64,000 bases of DNA from Sphingomonas sp. (lineage in GTDB: Bacteria > Pseudomonadota > Alphaproteobacteria > Sphingomonadales > Sphingomonadaceae). The notes under the pieces were generated by a model. The model ran no database searches, was not told the DNA's origin, and saw nothing but the letters and a program-made list of their open reading frames with translations. Shown here one piece after another: positions 45,870-55,688 of this stretch. The stretch spans positions 62,001 to 126,000 of the forward strand of contig NZ_QFOB01000004.1 of assembly GCF_003248515.1 (NCBI RefSeq), written 5' to 3'. A program made the translations under genes and the position numbers. Numbering within the stretch: the first letter of the stretch is position 1; each line of letters starts with the position of its first letter.

Positions 45870-47988
45870 GCCGCAGGCAGCTATTGCGCCTGTGAACGAT
45901 GAAATCTGCGAGCATGCGCTTGCTTCGCAGATCGACCACGACGTTGTTGCCGGTCAAGATCGCGCACCCGCGACGATCATCCCGTTCCCGGCCCCCGTTC
46001 CAGCGGACCCCGCCGAGACGTATCAATCCGCGCCGAGCGGCAGCCTCTTAGGGGGTGAAGGCGGGGAAGCCCCCTCATTACCCTCTACGCTGCCGTCGAT
46101 CGCACTAGATGACTCCGTGCCGGCAGAGGCGATCGTCGCCGACGATGTGTACCGTCCCGCGCCCGAGACCAACCCCGTCGTCGCGGCGTTGACGAGAAAA
46201 GGCCTGTATGGCCGCTGGGTGGGCGGAAACGAGCACCGCATCACCTGTCCCTTCGCGGGCGAACACGCTCCCGGTGAGGCACAGGAGGCGCGCTACTATG
46301 CGCCGTCCGACGAGGTGCCGATGGGGGCTTTCCATTGCCCTTGTCGGCATGCGGAGAAGCGCAGGATCGGCGCTCTCCTCGATCACCTCGACGTCGAACG
46401 GCGGGATGCGTTCTGCCTCCCTATCGTTCGGATCAAGAGCGGCCACTTGCACCGTTCGGTGATCGGTGCGGAGAAGATCCTCGCGGCGCGGGGTGGCTTC
46501 TATCGGTTCAACGGCATGATCGTCACGCTGAAGACCGATCCCGCGACCGGAGACTTCCGGACCGAGCCGGTAACGGAGCAGGCGCTCGGCATGGCATTGT
46601 CGGCGGCTGCCTATTTCGAGAAGTTCGATGGACGGAGCGAGGATTGGCGGCGCTGCGACGTGCCGACCAACATCGTGGTCGCTCTGCTCAAGAGCGAGGG
46701 ATGCGGCGCCTTGCCGGTGCTCAAGCGCCTCGCTCGGCAACCGTACCTCAATGATGCCGGTGAGCTTGTAACCACCCCCGGCTATGACGCTGCGTCCGGC
46801 ACGTTCGCTGCGTTCGATGCCAACGCGTTCGACATCCCAGCTCTCACGCGTGACAACGCGCTGTCGGCAATGGGCCGGATGCAGACGTTGCTGACCGAGT
46901 TCGTGTTCGAGAACCCCGCCGATCGTACCACCGCAGTCAGTGCCATGCTGACCGCGACAATACGGGACTATCTCGATCTCGCGCCCGGCTTCAACATCAC
47001 AGCCTCCTCGCCTGGAAGCGGGAAGAGCTACCTCGCGTCTGTCATCGCACCGTTCGCCGGTCCCGGTGAGCCTCGCGCGATGAGCTACCCCATGACCAAC
47101 GAGGAGGCGACGAAGGTCGTCCTCGCGATCGCAATCGAGCAGCCGGCGGTAGTATGCTTCGACGACATGCCGACCGACTGGTTGCCGCACGGGGCGCTCA
47201 ATCGGATGCTCACGAACGGATGGATCAGCGAGCGCAGGCTCGGCACGAACAGCACGATCACCGCGCGGGCGAACAGTTTCGTCATGGGAACCGGGAATAA
47301 TATTAGACCCTTAAGAGATATGGCCCGGCGCGTGGCGTCGATGTACATCCTTCCGGCGGACCGCGAATTCACAGGCGATCCGGCGGGTGAGGTTCGTCGT
47401 CATCGGGAAAGCTATGTCAGCGATGCCCTGACGATCATCGGCGCCTGGAAAGCGGCCGGGTCTCCGAAGGCGGACGTGCCCAGCGTTCCGGGGTTCGGAC
47501 AGTGGTCGGACCTGTGCCGGCACAGCCTGATCTGGCTCGGCCTTCCCGATCCGGCGAAGAGCCTTATCGAGCAGATCGCGCACGATCCCGATGCCGAGAC
47601 GTTGGGCAACCTGCTTTCCGCGTGGAAGGAGACCTTCGGACAGCGCGCTACGATGGTGCGTAAGATCCTCAGGCACATCGACGAGCAAAAGCAGGGCGAC
47701 CTTTGCGACGCGGTCATGGAGCTGCCGTTCGTCGAGCGGGGACATGTCAGCCAGTCCAAGTTTGGCCGATACCTCGCGCGCAACAAGAACCGGATCGTGC
47801 GCGGGCTCCAGCTCGTCGAGGCCGATTGCACTGAACGACGCGCGTGGTCCGTGATCCCGGTCGCCTTGCGGTTCGACAAGCCTTCCTCAATCGAACCCGA
47901 GCAGCCAGAGGCGCCAATCGAGCGTGTATGGCTCGATGGAATGCTCGCTGAGGGCAAGACCCCGCCAGCCCTGATCCCGGCCATCTAG
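45850..47988 (+). CDS. Primase/helicase-like P-loop protein of the element
   Basis: 712 residues. The N-terminal 110 residues are acidic and probably disordered. At about 125-165 a zinc-ribbon-like region (ITCPFAGEHAPGE and FHCPCRHAEK) resembles the metal-binding start of DNA primases. A P-loop ATPase follows, with Walker A SSPGSGKSYLASV near 385 and Walker B AVVCFDDMP near 435, then an Arg-rich segment (DMARRVASMYILP) that could hold the arginine finger. This is the plan of primase-helicases from satellites such as P4 and plasmid-like islands. The specific family is not certain. It lies 93 bases before the integrase start. Confidence 0.6.
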   Translation: MIDIFSEPQAAIAPVNDEICEHALASQIDHDVVAGQDRAPATIIPFPAPVPADPAETYQSAPSGSLLGGEGGEAPSLPSTLPSIALDDSVPAEAIVADDVYRPAPETNPVVAALTRKGLYGRWVGGNEHRITCPFAGEHAPGEAQEARYYAPSDEVPMGAFHCPCRHAEKRRIGALLDHLDVERRDAFCLPIVRIKSGHLHRSVIGAEKILAARGGFYRFNGMIVTLKTDPATGDFRTEPVTEQALGMALSAAAYFEKFDGRSEDWRRCDVPTNIVVALLKSEGCGALPVLKRLARQPYLNDAGELVTTPGYDAASGTFAAFDANAFDIPALTRDNALSAMGRMQTLLTEFVFENPADRTTAVSAMLTATIRDYLDLAPGFNITASSPGSGKSYLASVIAPFAGPGEPRAMSYPMTNEEATKVVLAIAIEQPAVVCFDDMPTDWLPHGALNRMLTNGWISERRLGTNSTITARANSFVMGTGNNIRPLRDMARRVASMYILPADREFTGDPAGEVRRHRESYVSDALTIIGAWKAAGSPKADVPSVPGFGQWSDLCRHSLIWLGLPDPAKSLIEQIAHDPDAETLGNLLSAWKETFGQRATMVRKILRHIDEQKQGDLCDAVMELPFVERGHVSQSKFGRYLARNKNRIVRGLQLVEADCTERRAWSVIPVALRFDKPSSIEPEQPEAPIERVWLDGMLAEGKTPPALIPAI

Positions 47989-48081
47989 GCCGCCCTTCAA
48001 CTCACTGAACAAGCCACCCGGAGCCGTAGCGATGCGGTTCCGGGAACGGCCCTCCTTTACCCCAATCACATGAGGACCATC

Positions 48082-49278
48082 ATGCCCAACGTTAAGCTCA
48101 CTTCCACCTTTGTGCTCACCGCCTCCTGCCCGGCGGGCAAAACCAAGATCGACTATTTCGACACCGCCATCACCGGCTTCGTGCTGGAGGTCCGCAAGAC
48201 CGGCGGGAAGACGTACGCGCTGCGTTACCGGGACGCCTACAATCGGCAGAAGCAGTATCGCATCGGTGCGGCCTCCGACGTCACCTGCGATCACGCCCGG
48301 AAGGTCGCCCAACGTGTTCGCTCGCGTGTTACCGTTGGCGAGGATCCTTCTCAGGAGCGCGCGGCCAAGCGATCGGTCCCGACCTTCGCCGAGGTGGCGA
48401 AACGCTTCTTGGAGCATGTCTCGGGATACAAGCGGGCACCCGACGTGGATGAACGATATCTCCGTCTCCACATACTGCCGAAGTTTGGTCGGCGCCGCAT
48501 CGACGAGATTCACCAGACCGATGTGAGCGCGTTCCTGAAGGCGAAGTTGAACGACGGCTATGCTCCCGCGACGGTTAATCGGTTCCACGTCATCATCAAC
48601 CACCTCTACAAGCTGGCGAAGCGGTGGGGCATCGTAGGGGCCGAGAAGAGCCCGACCGAGGGCCTGACCAAGCTGCAGATGAACAATGAGCGGGAGCGCT
48701 TCCTCAGCGCGGATGAGGCCGATCGGTTGAAGGTCGCGATTGAGGGAAGCCGCAACAAGCAGTTGAAGCACATCGTGGCGTTGCTGCTCCTGACGGGCGC
48801 GCGGAAGCGTGAATTGCTCGACGCCAAATGGGAGGACTTCGACTCGGACAGGCGCGTGTGGCGCATTCCGCTCTCCAAATCCGGCAAGGCTCGCTTCGTG
48901 CCCCTGTCTGGCGCGGCGCTGGCTGTTCTGGATCAGCTTCCGCGATGGAAGGGGTGTCCGTACCTCGTGCCCAATCCAAACACGCGCAAGCCATTCAACT
49001 CGATCTTCCACGGCTGGGATACGGCCCGGAAGGAAGCCGGCCTTCCAGAAGTCAGGATGCACGACCTAAGGCACACCGCCGCCAGCAATCTCGTGAACTC
49101 AGGCCAGTCCCTCTACGTCGTGTCGAAGGTGCTCGGCCATGCCCAGCAATCGACCACGCAACGGTACGCTCATCTCTCGCAGGACACCCTGCTGGCTGCG
49201 GTCGATGCTGCTGCCGACGTGATGGGGGTCTGGCCCTCCAAGGCGGATGAAGCCTCGTCAGCACAGGCCGCTGCGTAA
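48082..49278 (+). CDS. int: Tyrosine site-specific integrase, P4/DUF4102 type
   Basis: 398 residues. I prefer ATG 48082, since AGGA lies 8 bases upstream; ATG 48070 is an alternative. The N-terminal arm-binding DUF4102-like domain (TGFVLEVRKTGGKTYALRYR) and a core-binding SAM-like domain (YLRLHILPKFGRRRIDEI) lead to the catalytic domain. Its residues are Arg in TGARKREL, HxxR in MHDLRHTAAS, His in VLGHAQQST and Tyr in RYAHLS. It is intact and transcribed towards the right att site 253 bases beyond its stop, so it is the likely recombinase of the element. Confidence 0.93.
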   Translation: MPNVKLTSTFVLTASCPAGKTKIDYFDTAITGFVLEVRKTGGKTYALRYRDAYNRQKQYRIGAASDVTCDHARKVAQRVRSRVTVGEDPSQERAAKRSVPTFAEVAKRFLEHVSGYKRAPDVDERYLRLHILPKFGRRRIDEIHQTDVSAFLKAKLNDGYAPATVNRFHVIINHLYKLAKRWGIVGAEKSPTEGLTKLQMNNERERFLSADEADRLKVAIEGSRNKQLKHIVALLLLTGARKRELLDAKWEDFDSDRRVWRIPLSKSGKARFVPLSGAALAVLDQLPRWKGCPYLVPNPNTRKPFNSIFHGWDTARKEAGLPEVRMHDLRHTAASNLVNSGQSLYVVSKVLGHAQQSTTQRYAHLSQDTLLAAVDAAADVMGVWPSKADEASSAQAAA

Positions 49279-49530
49279 CGACGAGGGCCACTCGCCGATC
49301 GTCCCCCAGGCTTGGAATCGGAGGATCGGCGGGTGGCCTACCTGCGCTTGGTCGGAGAATGATAGGTCGCGTTTCCAAGACGCGATCGAACCAATGTGCG
49401 TTCGTTAGGATCGCGGCGTTCACACGAAGTCGGCCCACTCTAGGTGGTAGGTGGGTCGATGGGAAAACGACCCCCAAAATCAGCCTTACAGCGATGAGAA
49501 ATATACGTTTTCCCGAGCCTGTTTTTGATC
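49279..49530. other. Region between integrase and right att site
   Basis: No gene. It contains a 6-base-pair hairpin (GGGTCG 49453-49458 with CGACCC 49468-49473) and several short AT-rich spots near 49480-49525. Arm-type integrase sites are expected here but I could not assign them. Confidence 0.4.
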
Positions 49531-49546
49531 CTCAACGTGCTGATGC
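49531..49546 (+). repeat. attR core, right copy of 16-base repeat
   Basis: CTCAACGTGCTGATGC, identical to 43564-43579. It continues directly into the displaced native 3' end of the UPF0314 gene, so this side is the junction with the ancestral chromosome. Confidence 0.85.
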
Positions 49547-49596
49547 TGCTCTGGCCGGTCGAGGCGATACGCACCTGGCAGGCAGGGCTGGGCTAA
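49531..49596 (+). pseudogene. Displaced 3' end of the UPF0314 gene
   Basis: Read in the frame of the repeat this gives LNVLM, then LLWPVEAIRTWQAGLG and a stop TAA at 49594. It is the C-terminus expected for UPF0314 proteins, and it fits exactly after IRDNLT of the gene at 43033. Joined without the element, the protein would be about 198 residues. It has no start of its own. Confidence 0.88.
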
Positions 49597-49751
49597 AAGC
49601 CGTCGCCGTCATTTCGCGCCCGCACCAGCGCACGCAAGGCGTGGCGTCCCCGCCGAGAAACCGTTCGTCGCATATTTCCGCGCCGCAAAAGAGCGGCAAT
49701 CGGGGCGCCACGGCGATTAACCACAAGGGCCGGGCACCAAGGAGCGCCACC

Positions 49752-49943
49752 ATGCCCTGTTACCGACTTTTCTACCGGGACGCCGCTTCCGGCCGCATCA
49801 TCGACAGCCATGTGCTGGGCGAATGCGGCGAGGACCGCGATGCCCTGATGATGCTGGCCGATCACATGCGCGACGGCGATGTCGAGCTGTGGGAGCGGGA
49901 TCGCCTCGTCGCCATCCTGAAGAGCACCGCGCGGGCGGCGTGA
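49752..49943 (+). CDS. Small protein of unknown function
   Basis: 63 residues with an AAGGAG ribosome site about 9 bases before the ATG. Acidic and mixed alpha/beta (MPCYRLFYRDAASGRIIDSH, MLADHMRDGDVELWERDRLV). It lies in the 155-base stretch beyond the right end of the element, facing two converging small genes. No family recognised. Confidence 0.6.
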   Translation: MPCYRLFYRDAASGRIIDSHVLGECGEDRDALMMLADHMRDGDVELWERDRLVAILKSTARAA

Positions 49944-49985
49944 CGACATACGTCACCGCCGTCCCGCCAACCTGACCGGAGAGAC

Positions 49986-50192
49986 TCAGGCCGCCGGCCC
50001 GGATTTCCGGGCGCGACGCCGATCATAGACCTTCTTGGCGACATAGGCACCGCCCAGCACGATCCCGAGCGGCCCCAGCCGCCGCAGCACGCCCGGCGCG
50101 GCTGCACCGATCACGGCGCCCTTGATGCCGCTGTCGCCATCGCGGCGATCGATCTCGCGGCCGACGAGTGCGCCGATAAGCTTGCCGATCAT
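49986..50192 (-). CDS. Small membrane protein of unknown function
   Basis: 68 residues with a Gly/Ala-rich hydrophobic stretch (IKGAVIGAAAPGVLRRLGPL, GIVLGGAYVAKKVY) and a basic C-terminal tail (DRRRARKSG). Such glycine-zipper proteins are often membrane-inserted. The ATG overlaps the stop of the neighbour at 50189 (ATGA), so the two are translated together. Confidence 0.6.
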   Translation of the reverse strand: MIGKLIGALVGREIDRRDGDSGIKGAVIGAAAPGVLRRLGPLGIVLGGAYVAKKVYDRRRARKSGPAA

Positions 50193-50410
50193 GCCTTCAC
50201 GTCCTTCTTCTCACCGAAAACCCTGTCCTTCGCGGCCCCCAGGCCACGCAGCACCGCCCAGCCCACCGCATAGGTGATCACCACCGGGATCGCGACCTTC
50301 AGCACATTGGCCGTGATCGCGCCCACCAGCGCACCATCGGCCGCGCTGTCATCGCCGCTCATCGCATCGATCGCGCCACCCACCAGCGCTCCAACCGTCG
50401 TCGCACCCAC
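50189..50410 (-). CDS. Small membrane protein of unknown function
   Basis: 73 residues from a GTG at 50410 with GGGAG upstream; a longer frame to 50572 overlaps fumC and is not convincing. Hydrophobic segments around VGALVGGAIDAMSG and VLKVAIPVVITYAVGWAVL, then a basic end (KDRVFGEKKDVK). It is paired with the gene at 49986. Confidence 0.55.
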   Translation of the reverse strand: MGATTVGALVGGAIDAMSGDDSAADGALVGAITANVLKVAIPVVITYAVGWAVLRGLGAAKDRVFGEKKDVKA

Positions 50411-50522
50411 GCCGAAAATCTCCCGAATGTCTGCCCGAAAGGAGCGCGCGAACCCGCAATCGGTTCCGCCTCCGTGACGAGTTCTGACGGCTCTCTCCCT
50501 CAAACGGAAGGGAAGCCGCGCG

Positions 50523-51914
<1,392 letters not shown>

Positions 51915-51990
51915 GATCCTGGAAATCTCCTGCCGTCTGGCGCCGCTCGGGGCCGATACCTAGATGGCGGTTGCGTCCACAGGAGCAACC

Positions 51991-52695
51991 ATGGCCGACC
52001 TATCTTCTTTTCCGATCACCACCCGCTGGCCCGCGCAGCATCCCGATCGCATCCAGCTCTATTCGCTGCCCACGCCGAATGGCGTGAAGGTATCGATCGC
52101 GCTGGAGGAGATGGGTCTCGCCTATGAGCCGCACACGATCAACATCGGCGCGAACGAAACCTGGACGCCCGAATATCTCTCGCTGAACCCCAACGGCAAG
52201 ATTCCCGCGATCCTCGATCCGGATGGTCCCGGCGGCAAGCCGTTCGCCCTGTGGGAATCCGGCGCGATCCTGATCTACCTGGCCGAGAAGAGCGGCAGGT
52301 TCCTCGCCGCCGATCCCGCGCTCCGCTATGAGACGATCCAGTGGATCATGTTCCAGATGGGCGCGATCGGCCCGATGTTCGGCCAGCTCGGCTTCTTCCA
52401 CAAATTCGCCGGCAAGGATTATGAGGACAAGCGGCCGCGCGATCGATATCTGAACGAAACCAAGCGCTTGCTCGGTGTTCTGGAAGGCCGCCTGAAGGAT
52501 CGCCAGTGGATCATGGGCGATGAATATACGATCGCCGACATGGCCATTCTGGGCTGGGTCCGCAATCTGATCGGCTTTTACGAAGCGCGCGAGATTACGG
52601 GCTACGATCAGTTCGGCGCGGTCGATGCCTGGCTCCAGCGCGCGCTGGCGAGGCCTGCCGTGCAGCGCGGCCTGGAAATACCGGCACGCCCCTGA
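51991..52695 (+). CDS. Glutathione S-transferase, YfcG/Nu-like
   Basis: 234 residues from ATG 51991 with CAGGAG upstream. The thioredoxin-like N-terminal domain (IQLYSLPTPNGVKVSIALEE) contains YLSLNPNGKIPAIL and the glutathione-binding LWESGAILIYLAE. An all-alpha C-terminal domain follows (DEYTIADMAILGWV). This pattern matches the Nu-class/YfcG branch with disulfide reductase activity. It is a single gene. Confidence 0.9.
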   Translation: MADLSSFPITTRWPAQHPDRIQLYSLPTPNGVKVSIALEEMGLAYEPHTINIGANETWTPEYLSLNPNGKIPAILDPDGPGGKPFALWESGAILIYLAEKSGRFLAADPALRYETIQWIMFQMGAIGPMFGQLGFFHKFAGKDYEDKRPRDRYLNETKRLLGVLEGRLKDRQWIMGDEYTIADMAILGWVRNLIGFYEAREITGYDQFGAVDAWLQRALARPAVQRGLEIPARP

Positions 52696-52704
52696 TCGTC
52701 TCCG

Positions 52705-52770
52705 CCGTGCGCCCGCGTGGGCGCACGGACCGGTTCCCTCATCCCGTTCGCGCCCGGCGATCGGGATGAG
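52705..52770. terminator. Two hairpins between converging GST and TonB receptor genes
   Basis: The first is a perfect 10-base-pair stem, CCGTGCGCCC (52705-52714) with 52719-52728. The second is CTCATCCCG (52738-52746) with CGGGATGAG (52762-52770). Neither has a clear T run. They may end transcription from both sides. Confidence 0.5.
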
Positions 52771-52784
52771 ATCGGCGCGCTTTC

Positions 52785-54821
52785 CTACCCTCCGAACTTC
52801 ACGCCGATCCACAGGGTGCGCGGCGTGCCATAGTCGATCGATCCGCCGGCGTTGCGCGTCACGATATTCACGTCGAAGATATTCTCCGCCCGCGCCACCA
52901 GCGCCAGCTTGTGTCCCAGCGGAAGCGTGGCGACACCATCCACCGTGGTGACGGCCGGCAGCACGTCCGTCTGCAGATCATCCTCATATTGCTTGCCCAC
53001 CCGGCGCACGGTGGCGGAAAGCGAGGGACCACCGGTCGGCGCCCAGGCCACCGTCGCCGCGGCATTGTGGCGCGGGCTCTGCGCGGGAATGAAGCCGTTC
53101 AATCCGGCCGCGACGCCCGAAGCGTGAACGCGCGAGGCATTGAAGGCATAGCTCGCCGTGATCGAGAAAGGCCCGTGCCGCACGGCGGCGGAGGCCTCGA
53201 TCCCCTTCGCCACGATCGCATCCACATTCATGCGGCGGCGCGTGTTGGTGGCGATCGTCACGTTGGCGATCGCATCCTCCAGCCGATTGGTGAAGGCGGT
53301 CACGTTCAACGACACGCCCTCGACGGGCGTCAGGTCGATCCCCGCCTCGACGCCGCGCAGCCGCTCCATCTTCAGTTGGGCATTGGCCTCGGTCGTGATC
53401 GGCTGGACCACGAAGGGACGATAGAGTTCGTTCGGCGTCGGCAGGCGGAAGCCCGTATAGGCGGCGGCGCGCACCGCGATCACGGGCGCGATCTGCCAGC
53501 GCGCCCCCGCGCGCCCGGTCGCGCGGGTGCCGTCGCGATCGGCATAGACGTTGTTCGTGGTGAGCGCGCCGGTGGGGCTGCGTACACGCAGGAAGCCATC
53601 GTCGATACTCCAGCGATCGACGCGGCCGCCGCCGGTGAGGATCAGATCGCCCAGCTTCCATTCGTCTTCCACGAACAGGCCGGCGGTGGTCTGGTTGCCG
53701 CCCGCATTGCGGCGCAGCGTGAGCGCGCCGGTCGTGGCGTTATAGCCATCCTCGAACAATTCGCCCGATGCGCGGCGGAAATCGCCGCCGATGCGCAGCA
53801 TGTGGCGATCGCCCACCGGCGGGCGCAGTTCGATCTTGCCGCCCACGCCCAGCGCCGGCGTGTCGCGCTGGTCGAGCGTGACGCGGAAGGTCGTCGCGCT
53901 CACCACCTTGTTGGTGAAGTTGCGCACCTGCACATAGCCAACCGCATCCACCGCCCAGTCGCCCCGGTGGATCAGGCGCACGCTCGCATCCTCGCCGCTC
54001 GTGCTGCTGTCCGCCCCCTGAAAGCGCAGCGTGCGATTGTCGCGCAGCACCAATATGTTCGTCTGCAATTCGGTGAGTTCGTCGATTGGCGCGACGGCGC
54101 GGATCGATGTCGACCAGTCGCGATAGCGCGCCCGGGCCGTGGCGGCGACGCGCTGGGACACCGGCGTCGTGTAGAAACCGTCGCTGCGATCGTAACGGCC
54201 CGAAACGGCGACGTAGCCCGCGCCCACGTCCGGCGCGGCGGTCGCGGCGAGCTGCACGGAATCGAAGCTGCCATAGGAGGCGCTGGCGGTGAGCGGCGGC
54301 AGATCCGCGCGTCCGGCGCTGACCAGTTCGATCGTGCCCGAAAGAGCGCCCACACCAAAGGCTCCGCTGCCACCGCCGCGCGTGACGCGTACTTCGGACA
54401 GGCGATCCGGCGAGAGGGCGTTAAACGGAATATAGCCGAAGAAGGGATCGGCGATCGGCACGCCATCGAGCAGGACGAGGGTGCGGCTGGATGCGTTGCC
54501 GCCCAGCGCGCGCAGCGTGATGCCCTGCGCGGAAGGATTGGCCGAGCGGCTGTCCGAACGGCGGAACTGCTGGAGCCCGGCCACATCCGACAGCACATTT
54601 TCCACCCGGCCGGAGGCATCGCCCGTCAACCGCGCCCGATCGATCACCGTGGTATCATAAGCGCGATCGGAATCCGGGCGTGACAGGGCCGAGCCCAGCA
54701 CGATGATCTCCGATCCGGCCGCATCCGCGTCGGCGCCCGCCGCGTCTGCCGCGATCGCGGCGGCCGGGAATCCGCATGAAAGTCCCGTGGTCGCCACCAG
54801 GGCGATGATTGCCTGCCTCAA
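52785..54821 (-). CDS. BtuB-like TonB-dependent outer-membrane receptor
   Basis: 678 residues from TTG 54821, which has GAGGGGAAGAG upstream and starts a short signal peptide ending AAIAAD; an ATG at 54875 is the alternative. It has a TonB-box-like SEIIVLGSALSRP, a plug (NVLSDVAGLQQFRRSD, ITLRALGGNASSRTLVLLDG, VRVTRGGGSGAFG) and a 22-strand-type barrel ending in GVKFGG. Its size and plug resemble the BtuB/siderophore group. I found no cobalamin riboswitch upstream. Substrate unknown. Confidence 0.9.
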   Translation of the reverse strand: MRQAIIALVATTGLSCGFPAAAIAADAAGADADAAGSEIIVLGSALSRPDSDRAYDTTVIDRARLTGDASGRVENVLSDVAGLQQFRRSDSRSANPSAQGITLRALGGNASSRTLVLLDGVPIADPFFGYIPFNALSPDRLSEVRVTRGGGSGAFGVGALSGTIELVSAGRADLPPLTASASYGSFDSVQLAATAAPDVGAGYVAVSGRYDRSDGFYTTPVSQRVAATARARYRDWSTSIRAVAPIDELTELQTNILVLRDNRTLRFQGADSSTSGEDASVRLIHRGDWAVDAVGYVQVRNFTNKVVSATTFRVTLDQRDTPALGVGGKIELRPPVGDRHMLRIGGDFRRASGELFEDGYNATTGALTLRRNAGGNQTTAGLFVEDEWKLGDLILTGGGRVDRWSIDDGFLRVRSPTGALTTNNVYADRDGTRATGRAGARWQIAPVIAVRAAAYTGFRLPTPNELYRPFVVQPITTEANAQLKMERLRGVEAGIDLTPVEGVSLNVTAFTNRLEDAIANVTIATNTRRRMNVDAIVAKGIEASAAVRHGPFSITASYAFNASRVHASGVAAGLNGFIPAQSPRHNAAATVAWAPTGGPSLSATVRRVGKQYEDDLQTDVLPAVTTVDGVATLPLGHKLALVARAENIFDVNIVTRNAGGSIDYGTPRTLWIGVKFGG

Positions 54822-55041
54822 GCTCTTCCCCTCACCGCGATCCGGTTGCGCGTCTTCGTTTCGACCCAGTCCCATACCGCCGGCACGGTTAGGACGCGAT
54901 GCGACCTTCGGGTAGCCCGCCCGGCCAAAAAAACCGCCGGGATGCGCCGGGGATCAGTCCGTCATGGTCGATCCGGGGCCGTCATTCGCCGCGATGCCCC
55001 ACGGCATCCGCCGCCACCGGGGCTGAAAACGCGCCGGAGCC

Positions 55042-55431
55042 TCAGCCCCGACGATCCGACCGTGCGATCGCGATGCTGGCGAGAAGCGTTTCCGCCTGCG
55101 AGACCGAATAACCCGCCTGCTTGAACGCCCCGAGTTCGGACTTGGGCACGTTATAGCCGTGATGCCAGGAGAGGACGGCGAAGCGCCGCAGCGCTTCCAG
55201 CCGCGCATCGGCGAGGCGGGGCTTGGGATCGATGCCGAACAGCCGGCCGAGAAAGCGCGCGATCCGGCCGGGCTCGCCCAAGCTGGAAAGGCTGTCGCGA
55301 CGCGAGAAGAGGATGGTGGTCCATTCGAGGGGCGAGAATTCCGCCACCTCGCCGCGCGCATTGGCGTGGCCGGTGAAGGCTTCCAGCGGAGCGGATTGCG
55401 CATAAGCCGCGTTCAGATCGAGATATCCCAC
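55042..55431 (-). CDS. Conserved protein of unknown function
   Basis: 129 residues with a GTG start and GGGAG upstream. Soluble, mainly helical, no signal peptide: NAAYAQSAPLEAFTGHANAR, FSPLEWTTILFSRRDSL, LEALRRFAVLSWHHGYNVP and a C-terminal helix with FKQAGYSVSQAETLL. I recognise no family. It is separated by about 220 bases from the TonB receptor gene on the same strand and by 257 bases from the diguanylate cyclase. Confidence 0.65.
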   Translation of the reverse strand: MGYLDLNAAYAQSAPLEAFTGHANARGEVAEFSPLEWTTILFSRRDSLSSLGEPGRIARFLGRLFGIDPKPRLADARLEALRRFAVLSWHHGYNVPKSELGAFKQAGYSVSQAETLLASIAIARSDRRG

Positions 55432-55688
55432 GCCTGGTCTCCCTCACGCAGAACGTTGCCGTTCCGCCCCCTTTCGCGTGAGTCAGGTTAACGCAGCATG
55501 TCGCGCGCGGCGGACATGGCGGAGACTGACACGGATCACCGATCGGGATCTGGAAAGCGGCGCCGCGCGCGGCATCCGCTCCTGCGGGAGCAGCCGATAG
55601 GCCGCCCCCTCTGCAGGGTCAAACGATTTTTGTACCGGGAGGAATATATATCTCGACTGTTGCCGCGAAAGCGCGGCTTTTCCGCCGA
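55432..55688. other. Intergenic stretch between unknown gene and diguanylate cyclase
   Basis: No gene. A small stem GCCGCG (55662-55667) with CGCGGC (55672-55677) and T after it on the plus strand lies next to the stop of the cyclase gene. An AT-rich patch GAATATATATCTC is at about 55641-55653. Confidence 0.4.

Larger units (their letters stand above)
43564..49546. mobile_element. Integrated element of about 6 kb with tyrosine integrase and primase/helicase-like gene
   Basis: The limits are set by a 16-base direct repeat, CTCAACGTGCTGATGC, at 43564-43579 and 49531-49546; one copy belongs to UPF0314 and the other precedes its displaced 3' end. From left to right the element holds two decayed queA 3' ends, a truncated PLD-type nuclease gene, two small overlapping genes, an undefined stretch with a DnaA box, a primase/helicase-like P-loop gene and an integrase close to the right end. 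The content resembles a P4-like satellite or small integrative island; no capsid or transfer gene is visible. Confidence 0.88.

Noticed and set aside
49279..49530. A tRNA gene as attachment site of the element
   Set aside because: No cloverleaf or T-loop GTTCGA pattern with matching acceptor stem could be found. The att repeat lies in a protein gene instead.
54822..55041. Cobalamin riboswitch before the BtuB-like receptor
   Set aside because: The reverse strand shows no B12-box or the conserved GCCACTG-type core. The receptor's ligand therefore stays open.
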